From assembly GCA_037178975.1 (NCBI GenBank), contig JASJZH010000002.1, forward strand, positions 3,100,001 to 3,164,000: DNA of 64,000 bases, given 5' to 3'. The stretch's first letter is position 1; the number at the start of each line of letters is the position of its first letter. The notes under the pieces were generated by a model, which was not told where the DNA came from, ran no database searches, and was given only the letters and a program-made list of their open reading frames with translations. The translations under genes were made by a program, and so were the position numbers. Positions 1 through 11,046 of the stretch are shown here, one piece after another. Source of the DNA: Oscheius tipulae (lineage: Eukaryota > Nematoda > Chromadorea > Rhabditida > Rhabditidae).

Positions 1-572
1 GTCACGGAAGAGCCAGTCGAAGAGCTCGAAGAAGAGTAGCAAGAAGGAGACTCTCTTGTCCAGGTAAGTCCACTCTGTGTCCCTACTGACTCAAGACTAT
101 AACCAATGACTACCATTTCAGACAGCCAAACGTCATGGTAGATCTGGAGAAAGGAAAAAACGGCGTCAATGGGGCTCAGCTGGCCGAGATGAAGATGCGA
201 CTGGATGAGCTGGTCGCAGGCGACACGATCGATTGCGTCGGACCGGAGATCAAAGTTATGCCGGGTCCTGTGATCGTCCCCTCCCAGCTCTCCGTTGCCT
301 CGGTCACTCTTCCTCCGATGCCGAGTCAGCCCATCGTCGCTCCAACTCCTACAGTCACCCTGGAGCCCGCCCAGAAGCCTCTCGCCTTCAACACGAATCT
401 GCAGATGACCACAAACGACGCGCCCGTCTTCACGGCCCGAGAAGCGCCCTCTCCTCATGTGGCCACGGCTAAGGAATTTTTAGCTTCGGTGGTTCTGGTA
501 CCGACTGCAGCTACTCCGTTGATCAGTCTGGCGACCACACATCAAGGAGCCAAGAGGGAGACAGCTGTCTAG
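1..572 (+). CDS. 3' end of an unrecognised protein (partial)
   Basis: Two exons are visible, 1-63 and 122-572. They are joined by a 58-base GT-AG intron (gtaagt donor, tttcag acceptor) that splits an Arg codon. The reading frame is open from the left window edge. The first visible stretch is Ser/Lys-rich, with repeated SK and KS pairs. The rest is rich in Pro, Val and Thr and has low complexity, and there is no membrane segment. The stop at 570-572 is followed by an AATAAA signal at 600-605, so the true 3' end is here. No family is recognised. The composition suggests a disordered tail, but the function is unknown and the N-terminus lies outside the window. Confidence 0.6.
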
Positions 573-718
573 TTGAAAAGAATGTGAGTTCATTCGTATA
601 ATAAACTGTTTAATACAGAAAAAGCCCTTGTCTTGTGTTTTCTCCTGTATTGATCCTAGCATTCTCTTTAAGAAAATCCCAGTACACAGTTTAGAGTCAG
701 AGAGACATAGAGACTCAC

Positions 719-945
719 AGTTGCTGATCCAGTATGGGTCTCCAGACAGTCCTCCACTGATAACCAAAAACAGTGGTCCTCCCGTCCTGTAGTATCTCTC
801 ATTGGCCCAGTATCTCTGCTCGAATGTGGCAGTGTTCGAACTGTTGAAATGATCGACCTTGCTCGTGAAGAACAGTTCCGGGAGGTTCGACTGTCCTCGC
901 GGAGGCTCAGGTCGCCACCAGGACGGGACTTTGGTGTTTATCAGA
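719..945 (-). pseudogene. Isolated N-terminal exon of an S28 serine carboxypeptidase
   Basis: The minus-strand exon encodes the hallmark start of the S28 prolyl-carboxypeptidase family: a VDHFN motif, then TFEQRYW, then GGPLFLVISGG. This follows the pattern of the K12H4.7/pcp group of nematodes. A plausible acceptor precedes it and a gtgagt donor follows at 718. No downstream exon carrying the catalytic Ser (GxSYxG), Asp or His is present before the neighbouring plus-strand gene, whose last exon occupies 122-572. No signal peptide start is visible upstream, where another gene ends at 1137. The likeliest reading is a gene remnant. An unseen rearranged or assembly-broken gene is the alternative. 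Confidence 0.6.
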
Positions 946-1136
946 CTATTCACAGAGACAACCAGACCTTAAAACTGACTGAGAGCAAAAGATGAATCTG
1001 TACCTATTAGCAGATAGAACATGTTGTCAACAAAAGCTGATAACTAGTCCCTTAGGATATTTATAAGATTTCTTATCATAAGCCTTGAAAAGATAACTTC
1101 AAAGAACGATCAGAGTGACTATAGACTTTATTGTAT

Positions 1137-3430
1137 TCAGAACTCGGAAGATGGGGTTGTGATTGGAAAGTTGACGAGGCATTTATTTTGATCGGCTAAG
1201 TTCAGAGCGTTGTAGAGGCAATCGGTCAGGTCGTAGAGAGGCTTGGAGTTGGCCAGCAGAGCAGTTGAATTGTTCTTGGCGTCCTGAAAAGATAGAACTC
1301 GACGTGCTATGGTATTTGAACGACTCTCTCAAGCAGTTTTGGTTCAATGAAAACACAGCATCAACTACCGTAACTCTTTTTGTTTAGTCACCTTTCACTA
1401 CCAGACACTTCTTATCTAGTCTTGGCAGGCTATAACGGATCAATTCGGCGAGTACCTCGTCTTACAATTTTACAAACAAGCAACTCAAGGTTCACTGAAA
1501 CATGTGCACTACTACAGTCTGTTGACGAAGAGCAAAAGCTTTTAAACTCCCGCGTAAGATTTCTTCGGCTGAGTATTTAATGTTTACACGCTGTAGCTTG
1601 TTGACAGCCAAATTAGCAGATCCTTAGGGATATGATTCTAACCGCTGTTTACATTTTTGTGAACAGACTATAACTAGTTTGGTAACGGGGTGTGAGTCGA
1701 GAGCAGGGATACCGCGAATAATCGTACGCAAGTTTGCGTAAAGCGTCCTATTCCCAAATACCTAATTTTACAGTATTCTGACTATTTTTCCCGGATGGCC
1801 AGACCTTGAATCCACCACCTGCAAAAATACGAAACGAGAAAATTTTTTTCCCTGGAACAAGGGGTGGCCTTATATTCGTTTTAATTTTCAACATTCGAAA
1901 ACGAATATCGAAGATGAAAACAAATAATAGATCACCCCACGTCCCAGGGACAAATTTTTTTGTGTTTCATATTTTTTGCAGGTGGATTCGAGGACTGGTC
2001 ATCCGGGAAAAAAGCCAGAACGTTGTATATTAGGGGGTTTCTGAATGGCACGAGTTACGCCACTCTTGTGGTTCAAGGAGACTTCGTCTTCCCTGTTCAC
2101 AGCGGTTGGAACACATCTCTTGAAGTCAATAGGAGGATTCGTTCAGGTTGGTTTGCGTTCAACATATACTACGATCTCTTCACTAACCGGAGAGTTCATC
2201 TTAAAAAAAGAAGATTATACAAGATGTGTGTCGAACCATGCCTACTGTACGCGTCAGTAACCTGGAGACACCGAGAAAAAGATCTTACAAAGTTGAGGAC
2301 AGCACAAAAAAAAGATGATGAGAAGAATGTTTGGCGTAGCTCTCTTCGATGGACAACTAATGAATGGCTAGAAGAAACTGTCAAACTACCAGTCAAGAAA
2401 GAATGGGTAAAAAGGAAGTCGAACTGGGCCGGGAAGATAGCGAATATGAAAGACGAAAAGTGGACGAAATGCCTCACAGGATGGAGACCGTGGAAGAATG
2501 TCTGGTAGACCAAAGTCCAGATAGAGGGACGTATTCGCAGCTCAGTTAGGAGAAGTATGGATGAGAACTACGCGGATGAGCACCGATCTTTGGAAGACTA
2601 GTATATTGCGACATATAGAAAGTATTTGACAAATGCAAAATATAAATGACCAACGCCACTCTTTACACAAACTTGCTCACGAGTATTCGTGGCATCCCTG
2701 GTCGAGAACTATCCAAAGTCGAGTTTAGTTAATCAGTTGTCGAGGACTAGATTCACATTTCCCTAATAGAACAAGAGAGTGGAGCCGCCTGAAGTTTGAA
2801 AAATGTGCGAATTCTCTCGGAGAAATCACGAGAGCCATGGGTTCAATAAAGTCGTGATGACGGTACTCAAGAAACTTCAACTTGTTTTCTCTAGGTCAGT
2901 TCTTTTTAAAGCAAAAATCCTGCTATGCCCTCATCGTGACTACCCTGGGAAGTTTTGAATGTTGCCGAAATCATGTGGGTGTAGTCATATGAATCCAAAG
3001 TGATATAACTTACAACAAAAGCAGGAAAGCTGGTCATTGTAGCATTATAAACATCTTGAACCGCCTGTTGAGTCATGGTATAGTTGCTGTTGAACGCCTG
3101 AAACAGTGTTCTAACTCAATTTTCAAGCCCTCTCACAGCGTTGAACGCAGTTCCATCAAGATTTGTCCCGTTCAACGACTTAGCCTGCAAATCCAGAGCT
3201 GTAACAGCAGCTGTGAGATTAGAAATCGTCCCATTGAGAACCTTCGGGTCTACATATGAGGCAACCACCTAAAAGTTAATCTCTTTAGAGCCCAAACGAC
3301 CGAAAATTACCTCGGGAACCTTAAAAATGTACTGACAGTGGGTACTGTTGCATCCGTAAGAGAAGATAGGGGCTTCGAAAGCGGCTATCGAGGAGAATAG
3401 AGAAAAAAGGAGAACAACCCGGAGGAACAT
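1137..3430 (-). CDS. Small secreted N-glycosylatable protein, family unknown
   Basis: Four exons (3311-3430, 3137-3268, 3014-3097, 1137-1283) join in phase 0 to encode about 160 residues. The protein begins with a clear signal peptide (MFLRVVLLFSLFSSIAA). The mature part has four Cys residues and several NxS/NxT sequons (NST, NGT, NLT, NAT). Exon 1 ends with a CNSTHC motif. The last exon contains CLYNALN and KCLVNFP, and the stop is followed by AATAAA on the minus strand (1127-1132). An AAG lies one base before the start codon, like a trans-splice acceptor. The 1.7 kb third intron (1284-3013) contains a LINE relic. No known domain is recognised. An extracellular role is inferred from the signal peptide only. 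Confidence 0.72.
2205..2640 (+). mobile_element. LINE (non-LTR retrotransposon) 3' relic
   Basis: The translation contains the post-polymerase region of an animal LINE reverse transcriptase. It has a KMCVEPCLLYASVTW-like segment, a run of TAQKKDDEKNVW, and a WAGKIANMKDEKW motif that corresponds to the usual W-GHIAR-KD-RW. The copy is 5' truncated and has frame breaks and stops towards its end. It lies wholly inside an intron of the secreted-protein gene on the opposite strand. The last ~100 bases match a second fragment near 49911-50025. Confidence 0.75.
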
Positions 3431-4753
3431 CCTTAAAATAGTGTTTAGGCTCGAAAAGTGCTAAAAGGAGCTGGTAAGTAGGTTCTCAGGGAGGGCGTCG
3501 GCTGTGTAAGAGAGACCTGTGATAAGGAGGAATTTTCAGTAGCTGATAGAGACTGCTTCCGTTTCATCGATCCCAGATGTGACTGTGCAGTTCTGAATAG
3601 ATTGTACCTTTGGAGGTTTAGGCATTTGAACAAGTAGACAGAGTCAGAGACAGTTCCTAGATCGACGGATTCACTAGTCGGTCAAGGGACTAGTCTGCGG
3701 CTTTGTCTCACCAGATTGACGCCTTTGAACATCATTTTATGACCGAAGAAGTCATTTATGATGTTTATGCAATATTCTGAAATATTGCAGAGCAGATCAA
3801 AATCTTCAACTTTCCAGAACACCACAACTTGGGAAAATCACTAACTGTAGAAAAACAGCTTACATCATGCTTTCACCCTTTGGCTCCACCCGAATGATCG
3901 ATCTCAGCTTTTCTGCTGCAGGACTACCCTGGAAAGTCACTTTGAATAACTCTTGCTCAAGTGAGCACTAGTCACACCTGGCCTGTAGATCTATGATTGG
4001 CAGGTAAGGCACAACCGATCCGAAGCACTACGCCTCGGTCGAGTTTCGGCTATGACTTGATTTGCAAGTCTCGTTGGATATTGATCCTAATGAGAACCAA
4101 CTCGGTCTTTCCTCCCGCCACCGGGGAATGAGATCGGTTGTGCCCTCAACACAACAGAGAAGTGGCTAATTTTTGGGATCCCCTCAAAAGAGCGGGAACC
4201 AGGACCTTCTCTTCTGAACCATTTCGTCGTTCAGTCAACATCTCTAGACACCTCTACCTTCTTCCGACAAACAGTCTGCGGACATAAAACTTCTGAAACT
4301 GATGTGACTCATGTTTTGAGCAAACCTGCCCGGAACAGGAACCGGCTGGACAGTAGTCAATTTCCAGATCTCTGTCATCACTTCTCTTCCCGTGAACTTC
4401 TTCTAGCGGAGCGAAGACCGTTTTCCCGGTGATACTAACTGACTGAGAGGCGGTCAGCAGTTTTAGGCCGAGAGAGAACCCGTCTCCCGTCTCACACACA
4501 GCCCCAGCCCCCCTACTTTACTGCCCAAGAAAAGTCGAACTGCCCGAATTGATCCTCTGGAAAACAAACTTTTTTGCTAGCAATTTTCTTCATTCCTTAT
4601 TTTTCGGTTCAGACCTATGCCTCATTCTTGACTCTAAGAAAAGCCCAATCTGAGTCAATCCCTTCGCTGAACGCCGCGCTCATTTCGATCTTTACACTGT
4701 TTCGGACACAACAGTTTCTCTCCCAAAAACGTCATTTCAGCACCCGGTGGACT
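3431..4753. other. Intergenic region between divergent genes
   Basis: No convincing exon is seen. The region separates the start of the secreted-protein gene (minus) from the metalloprotease gene (plus), so it should hold both promoters. One copy of the dispersed palindromic element sits at 3768-3822. A short open frame at 4254-4499 on the minus strand has no supporting splice or domain signals. Confidence 0.5.
3768..3822. repeat. Dispersed palindromic element, copy 1
   Basis: It is an imperfect inverted repeat built on TGCAATATTCTG...CAGAAC arms around a GCAGATCAAA core. The same design recurs at 15932-15993, 32942-32999, 33257-33313, 34194-34224 and 40119-40180. Confidence 0.6.
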
Positions 4754-6086
4754 ATGCTGTTGTTTCTGTGCCTGCTGAGTACAGCGGCAGCCATGGCTCC
4801 TGGGACGGACGGCAGTCTTCACAATGTCGAAATTATGCAACAGTTGGAGCAGGAAGCCAAGCAGTATCTCTTTCGTTTTGGGTACATCTCTGCCCCAAAA
4901 GAGAAAGTCGAGGCAAAGACCTTTGAACCAACGAAGCAGGATCTCATGAATGGATTACAGTAAGCCTCTTGTGCATACAGTAATCACTGTTTGTTACAGG
5001 CGCTTCCAGAAGGAGTTCCTGTACTTCCAGTCAGGAGCTATTGATGTTCCTACGCAAGCCAAGTTTGATGAGTATCGATGTGGAAACAGAGACATGTTCC
5101 AAGGAATGCCGTTGGAAGATCTGCCGAAAAGTGATCTCTGGAACAAGAAAACCATCACGTATCATCTGAAGAACAATCCCAAGTCATTGTCGGCAAGTCA
5201 GACGAGGTAGGCAGACGTTCTGTTCCATAGAGGCAGCTAGTAGAAAAACCTGGATACGGAAAGACACTTGGCTACCAGTCGGTAGTTGAACGTCAGTGAA
5301 TCTAGAGCCACAGTAATGACTTCACATACTGAAAATATGCGTCATTTTGTCCAAAAAGACGAAATAAAAATCCAATTATTTCATTGCTCTTTGTTCAGAG
5401 AAGCGGTCGACGAGGCCTTCGAGAAATGGCGCAAGTCTACTGGGTTGAACTTTGTTGAGTCCAAGAGTGACAGTGCTGATATCGTCATTTCCTTCGAGGA
5501 CATGAAAGATCCTTTCCTCAATGGTAGACTCCCTCTTTCTTTCTCTAATCTCTTTTCTAGTAGCCGCCGTAGCTTCGAAGCCTGTGAAGAGTCAGATTCT
5601 GTTGGACAGTAAGAGACTCTGGGGCTATCGCAACCATCTCCCAAGAGGAATCTCCCTCTTCCATGCTCTCCTGCACGAGATTGGTCATACTCTCGGTCTC
5701 CATCATTCATTCTACCGTGGTTCCGTCATGTATCCGATTCTGAAGCCGGCTCTTGTCCCCTTCGGAACTTTGGATGACATTCCCAATATAGACAGAATTG
5801 CTTTCAGGCGACTATACAGTGAGTTTCGAAAACAGTCCGTGTTAACCAATATCGACGCCGGGATTAATATGCCTGCTGTTTTCTCGCTCTCTATTTGAAC
5901 GGCTATAAAAAGGAAAGTGTTTGTCGTTTTCCAGAGCAATTTTTGCTTCCAATAGAACTCTTTGATCTCGACTCATGTGCTTCTTCCGAGACATGTGTCT
6001 CGGAAAGCAAAAAGCAGCCTATGAACGAGTCCCATGTGTCCTCTCTCCCAATCCCCTCGATTTTCAGCCAGCACACCGCTCTTTGA
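4754..6086 (+). CDS. Matrix metalloproteinase (M10) pro-catalytic protein
   Basis: Exons 4754-4959, 5000-5206, 5399-5523, 5561-5818 and 5935-6086 join in frame to about 315 residues. There is a signal peptide (MLLFLCLLSTAAA). The propeptide carries a degenerate cysteine switch, YRCGNRD in place of PRCGxPD. The catalytic core has the zinc site HEIGHTLGLHH (about 5674-5706) and a Met-turn VMYP at about 5728. The family cleaves extracellular matrix proteins. The part between the EKW motif and the zinc site is shorter than in typical enzymes. After the domain end (IDRIAFRRLY) there is a choice. Exon 5 gives a Ser- and Cys-containing tail ending at 6086. Skipping to an acceptor at 6067 fuses the protein in frame to the hemopexin protein. 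The start has an acceptor about 13 bases upstream. Confidence 0.82.
5904..5911 (+). promoter_or_regulatory. Possible TATA box
   Basis: A TATAAAAA string lies inside the intron after the catalytic exon of the metalloprotease gene, about 180 bases before the start codon of the hemopexin protein. It could serve an internal promoter. This is only a sequence match. Confidence 0.25.
5984..6005. repeat. 22-base near-perfect palindrome
   Basis: Ten-base arms TTCCGAGACA and TGTCTCGGAA flank a 2-base centre. The palindrome lies in the last exon of the metalloprotease reading, between the catalytic and hemopexin coding parts. Confidence 0.6.
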
Positions 6087-6087
6087 C

Positions 6088-7324
6088 ATGCTTCCTCCCC
6101 TGCCCTTCCTTCTCACCATCGCTGCCAATGCCTTGGCTCATGGCCTGCCAGGTGATTCCACCTTGACCCCAGACTTCTCTGCTGAAGGGTGCCCCAAGTA
6201 CATTGACTCTGTCTCAGCTGGTTGGTTGCCTCTTTTTAGTGGGAAGTTTGAATTTTCAGTCCAAAGCAAGGACTGGATCGTCTTCCGGGGAGACAAGGTC
6301 TTCCAGGTCAGGGACAAGCAGTTCCAGGACAAGGGAAGGAAGATCCAGGATGTTAGTATTTCAGTTAAGTTTGGGGAAATATCGTTTTAGGTCTTCCCCA
6401 AAGGACCTCAGTTTGTCAACGCCTCTGTTGTCTCTAATGGACTGACTCTTCTCTTCACCGAAAGAACCATCTATGGATATGAGTTCGATGGCGTCTCTTT
6501 CACGTGAGTATGGTTGAGTCATACTGTCACTATGCTCATTGTCCCTCTGGTAGTCAAGGTCCTCTTGTTCCACTCTCTACGACACGTATCCCTCAGTCTT
6601 TCTGACAGAGACAGCATATGACATCCAATACCTCTTATTCCCTAGTCGCAGTGACAGATACAGTTTTCAGTCCTCTCACCCTCTCAGTTCTCAATGCCAC
6701 ATTCAAAACTAAGAGTCAGAGTAACCGTTACGAGACCCACACAGCCATTCATTCCATTGAGCCTTTCATTCCATCTACTATCTCTTACAAAAAGGCTCTT
6801 TTTCAACCTTGATTTCAGTTGAAAAACTTCATCTAGAACTATCGACGAATAGGAGAGAGCAATAACTTTGAAGTTTTAGAGTCTTGTCATTTTTCTTTTA
6901 TGTCTTTCTTATTATGTTCTGTTTGCCTCTAATGTCACTGTTTCTATCTACAAATTGAAAGTTTTAGAGAGGCCACCAACTTTCCTCGCGAGCTCCACGA
7001 GCGCGTCCTCTTCTACCCACAAGGAGCCTTCCCAATGAACAATGGTAGTGTCGTTCTTTTATCCGTAAGTCCCCCATTCCTCTTCCTCTGAAAACTACTA
7101 TTCAGGGCAACGTCTTTGCTACCTACGATGTTCTGGAAAACCGTCCCTCTCAGCTGAACGATAAGAATCGTTTCTTCCCCAATCTGCCCGTGGACACACG
7201 CTCTGGAATTCCCAAGGACGAGAACAACTACTGGATATTCGATGAGAGCAGTGTGACAGACTACGATATGACCTCGAAACAGGTACAGGGTGTCCAGCTG
7301 GTCAGCGAGTTTTTCCGCTGCTAA
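6088..7324 (+). CDS. Hemopexin-domain protein, separate from or fused to the protease
   Basis: The start codon at 6088 begins a signal-like segment (MLPPLPFLLTIAANALA). It is followed by hemopexin blades: CPKYIDSVSAGW, WIVFRGDKVFQV, PQFVNASVV, ERTIYGYEFDG, and finally WIFDESSVTDYD ending in FFRC, with the terminal Cys expected to bridge to the first. Certain exons are 6088-6351, 6391-6503, 6968-7064 and 7106-7324. One exon between 6559 and about 6810 (LYDTYPSVFLTETAYD) is not resolved in phase. The stop is at 7322-7324 and AATAAA at 7341-7346. Hemopexin domains of matrix proteases bind substrates and inhibitors. An acceptor (ttttcag) sits 20 bases before the start codon. The gene is either a downstream cistron of the protease gene or its C-terminal half. 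Confidence 0.75.
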
Positions 7325-7440
7325 TTTGTAAAACTGTAATGTAATAAAACTTTATTAAACCGAAAGACACCCTTCTCGGGAAGAACAACAGCGGAAAAAC
7401 CAGCTTCCGAAAATAAATATCCCAAAAAGAGAGAGAGCGC

Positions 7441-9602
7441 TCAGTCGGTCTTCTTCTCTTCGGCCGTCTTCTCGTCCTCTCCCGTCTCTCCGTACTCGTT
7501 GACTCGTGTGTAATCGACCGGATACAGATATCGCTGGTAAAGATAGATGAGGAAAACGATGTCGTCCCGGAAACAGGCGACCCGATGAGCTGTGGGCATG
7601 GTAATAATGAAGGCGAAGAGATCGTCGATGAAGGTGTTGAAGGCTTTGTACATGAAGGCTCGCCAGGGAAGATGAGCCACACTCTTAAGCTTGTAGTTGA
7701 CGAAGAGCTGCGGCAGCATGAAAAGGAAGCCGAACGCGTAGACGCCGTTCGCTGCCGACTGAAGGATCCAGCCACGCCAGGACTTGTGTGGCACGTAGAG
7801 CAGACTGTAGACGGCTCCCGCTAAACAGAGCGGAGCGAGCAGGTAAGATAGATAACGCATGGCTTGAGAGTCAATGGCATCCGTCTCGGCTTCGGCTGCT
7901 GACTGCGATCCGAACTTGAGGCCCGAGGAGAAGGAGAAGGAAATCTGGAAATGAGAGATGAGAAGTTCCTTCGACGTCCTGCGAGAGCAGGGAAAGGTGA
8001 AAGAGTAGCTTAGGGAGTCTCGACTACCAAAGAGACATGCACATGTGATACCGAAGGAGCACTTGGATATTCAGAGTCAAGTAGTCAAGAGGGAAGGAAG
8101 CGAGTCACTACGACTACCAATGGAGAGAAAAGGGACGAGAAAGGTTGATGTTCTCATGGAAGAGACGGACTAGTGGTCAAGAAAGAAGGGCAGTCAGAAA
8201 TGACTGGGCCAATAGGGACACATTTGGGTAGTACAGTAGGACAAGTGACTCTTGTAGATGAGGATTGAGAGGGGGTACAGACTATCAAAGGAGAGAGTCA
8301 TAGAACTAGGATAGTGTAGCATGCTTGAATGAAATGGTAAGGAAACAGAAACTGACCTTGAAAGCTTTAGTAACCTTCCAGTATTCGATAATGACCGAGA
8401 TTCCGGACGGGATCAGGACGAGAAGACTCGTCTCCTGGTCGAAGAGGTAGAAAAAGATGACGGTATAGGAGAAGCATCGCCATAGCAGAGCCTTGGTCGA
8501 GAGTCCGACCATGTTCTTCCTGTTCTTCCAGAACGAAATGTCATTCTTGAAGGAGAGCAAGTCGAAGAGAATGTGGATGGCCGAGACGAAGACGGTCACC
8601 GCCAGAAGATACAGGTTCGTGTCCACGAAGACCCCTTTCACCTGAATTGATGGGTTCAAAGATAAGGGGAAAAGTGACTACCTCATCGATGTCCTTGTCG
8701 GAGAAGCCCATCTGCTTGATCTGCTCGAAGGACATCAGAGTGCTGATGAGGAAACGCAGCTTGCCAACCGAGGCCGGACGGTAGTCAATCGTCATTTCCA
8801 TTAGGGGCTCAGTCCTTTTAATCTGGAAACGAGCTGCTTGTCTCTATGCTCTCTATTGTTCTCCTCCCCCTTGTCCCTACCACCCCACCCACCTCGACCA
8901 AATCCTTGATTCTCATGCTCATCCTGTCCAGATAGAAGATCGGCTGGTAGCGGCCATTCTGCGTCTGAACCAGATGCCGAATCTCTCCAGGAATGTTCTC
9001 CTTCACAAAGTGTGGTGCCTCATAGGCTCCCAGTAGCGGCAGGACACTCCTCAAATGAGCCACCGGCTTCTCTCCGCTCTTCTTTGGCTTCTTCTTGTTC
9101 TTCTTCTCCTCACCGCCGACCAGATTGAAAGCTTCGGAGACGGGTTCCTGGTACTCGGTGATGCGATCGGACTGGGCCACGACCCATTTAGCCTGGTAGG
9201 GATCCTCTCCCGCGTAGTCGTGAGGCAGAATGAAGCAGTGGGCGTAGAGAGTCCCATTGCGAAGAGTTGATTCCGGGAGCGTCAGATTGATCTTCTTCAG
9301 ACTCGCATCGGACAGCTGGAAGTTGTCGAAGCTCGTCGCCAGGCTGCCGAGCTGCCGTGGCGATGTGGAAGTATAGATTCGAAGCTGCATCAGGGGAAAG
9401 AGAGCCGAGGAAGGATTCGGCTCAAATTGGGGCTAAACTTTGATGAGAAAAAGAAGGAAGAAGGGCGTACCAGAAGACAGTTGGAGGCTCCCGGCTGACA
9501 AGTTTCCGGCGTGAAGAGATTGTAGAAGTGATACATACTGTGGGCGATGTAGAGGGCACAGAGGCCGGAGAGAAGACCTGTCAGAGACAGCTTGAAACCC
9601 AT
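7441..9602 (-). CDS. CLPTM1L: CLPTM1-like membrane protein (lipid scramblase family)
   Basis: Five exons (9471-9602, 8893-9384, 8682-8822, 8357-8641, 7441-7944) join in frame to about 517 residues, against 538 in human CLPTM1L. An N-terminal helix (LTGLLSGLCALYIAHSMYHF) is followed by a lumenal domain with PHDYAGEDP and a Lys-rich insert. Multi-pass segments follow, with the near-invariant strings VDTNLYLLAVTVFVSA, FKNDISFWKNRKNMVGLSTK, NGVYAFGFLFMLPQLFVNYK and FNTFIDDLFAFIITMPTAHR. CLPTM1L is known as an ER scramblase for glucosaminyl-phosphatidylinositol in GPI anchor synthesis. The tail is acidic and Lys-rich. The start codon lies 3 bases after an AG acceptor, and RNASEH2A ends 264 bases upstream on the same strand. 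Confidence 0.94.
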
Positions 9603-9866
9603 TTTCTGGAATTTGGACGGTTTTGGTAGGAGACTGAGATTAGCCAGGCAAAGTTTTGAGGTACTGGGCCTACTGAACCCTAACATCCGACGAAATACAT
9701 AAAAGAAAATCAATTTATGAGGTAGAAGAGGCAACACACTTTGAGGGCAGAAGGGGAAACGAATACTCGTTTTCGTTTAGAAGCAAAACTCGTATTTGAA
9801 AACAATCCGTAACAATTGAAGTGAAAATAAAAGAAACCGGAGATCGCTTGTCATGGCTCAATAATC

Positions 9867-11046
9867 TCAGAACTCTGAACAATTAGAGATTCCTCGGTCC
9901 TGGAAGTACAGATGGCGTTTCGGGGGAAGAGTCTCCTTGCCGAGCCAGCTTTTCATCTTTCCGCCGCCCTCTTTGGTGTCATCGTCTTCCCTGGAAAGAT
10001 ATTTCAGACCACGAACAGATTAAGAGTTACCATTTGACTTTGACACATCGCCGCTGAATGATGATGCCAGCTGTCTTCCAGGAGAAACGAATGAAGGAGG
10101 GGTAGCCGAAGATGGGATCGACGGCAGTGGAGAGGAATTTCTTGGTGTTCGGGTCTGGAAAGTGACTATGCAACTACTCTACTTTCTTACAAGCCGACTG
10201 CTTGGACCTAATAAGAAAGATCTCCAGACCAATTCTTCCTATAATATTCTTTCGTCTCTTACCTGCAGGATACCCACTCCCGAATCCGTTCTCAGGAATC
10301 TTGACATCAGGTTCGGCGAATTCCCAGGCCTTGACTCTTCTGTCTCTTATGACCTTAGCAGCAATCGAAGCAGCAGACACGATTGGGAACTTCGAATCAG
10401 CCTTTTCTTCTACCTGTATACAAAAAACGTGAGAAAACAATTGTTTCTTACAGTAATAGATATTCCCGGGAAGAGACGCTCGAGCTTGGCCTGGTAGGTT
10501 CCTTTTGGTCCGACTGTGTCTACCTTGATCTGAACTTGAAACCTGAAAAGCTACAGACCTTTAACCAACCTCGACGACGTTAATTTTGGCAGTAAAGGCG
10601 TCTCGGATGAGCTGGATGGCCGCCTCGTGGGAGATCTCGTTCAAGGAGTTCTTGGATCTTTTCAGCATGGAACAGCTGATGAATTGAGAGGAGAGACAGC
10701 GCACAGCATAGGCAACAATCTGAAGATTCAAAGTTTCCGAAACTATTGGACTCAGACCTTCTGAACCCCCTCATCTCCCTCCATCTTTTTGAAAATCTCT
10801 TCCCTCTTGGCCTCGTTAAGAGCCTTAGAGTCGTCGACTCCCAGATCTTTCAGTTTCTGAGCCATTGTCAGAGGCGAGACGGCGCACCCATACACCATCG
10901 GTCCAAGAACCGGACCTGGCAATCTGTCAAACAGTCTAAAAACTTTCCATACCTCTCCCAGCCTCGTCGATTCCAAGAGTACAGGGCTCTCCATCGGCGA
11001 AACCGGCCCACGTTGAAGAGATCTCGGTTTTGCAAATCTGGACCAT
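9867..11046 (-). CDS. RNASEH2A: Ribonuclease H2 catalytic subunit A
   Basis: Seven exons (10953-11046, 10758-10915, 10570-10719, 10452-10529, 10263-10413, 10031-10154, 9867-9990) give 292 residues, close to the 299 of the human enzyme. The type 2 RNase H active site is visible: [14 protein letters not shown] (DEAGRG motif), then [13 protein letters not shown], then [12 protein letters not shown], and [31 protein letters not shown] block and an FIRFSWKTA block follow. The enzyme removes ribonucleotides from DNA-RNA hybrids and acts with subunits B and C in the nucleus. The acceptor AG immediately precedes the ATG. CLPTM1L follows after 264 bases in the same orientation, as operon members do in nematodes. 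Confidence 0.95.

Noticed and set aside
480-718. Open minus-strand frame continuing the S28 exon
   Set aside because: It runs through a donor site and then antisense to the last exon of the plus-strand gene, and the sequence loses all family similarity.
4254-4499. Minus-strand open frame of 81 codons upstream of the metalloprotease
   Set aside because: No splice, domain or signal-peptide support and it lies in a promoter region.
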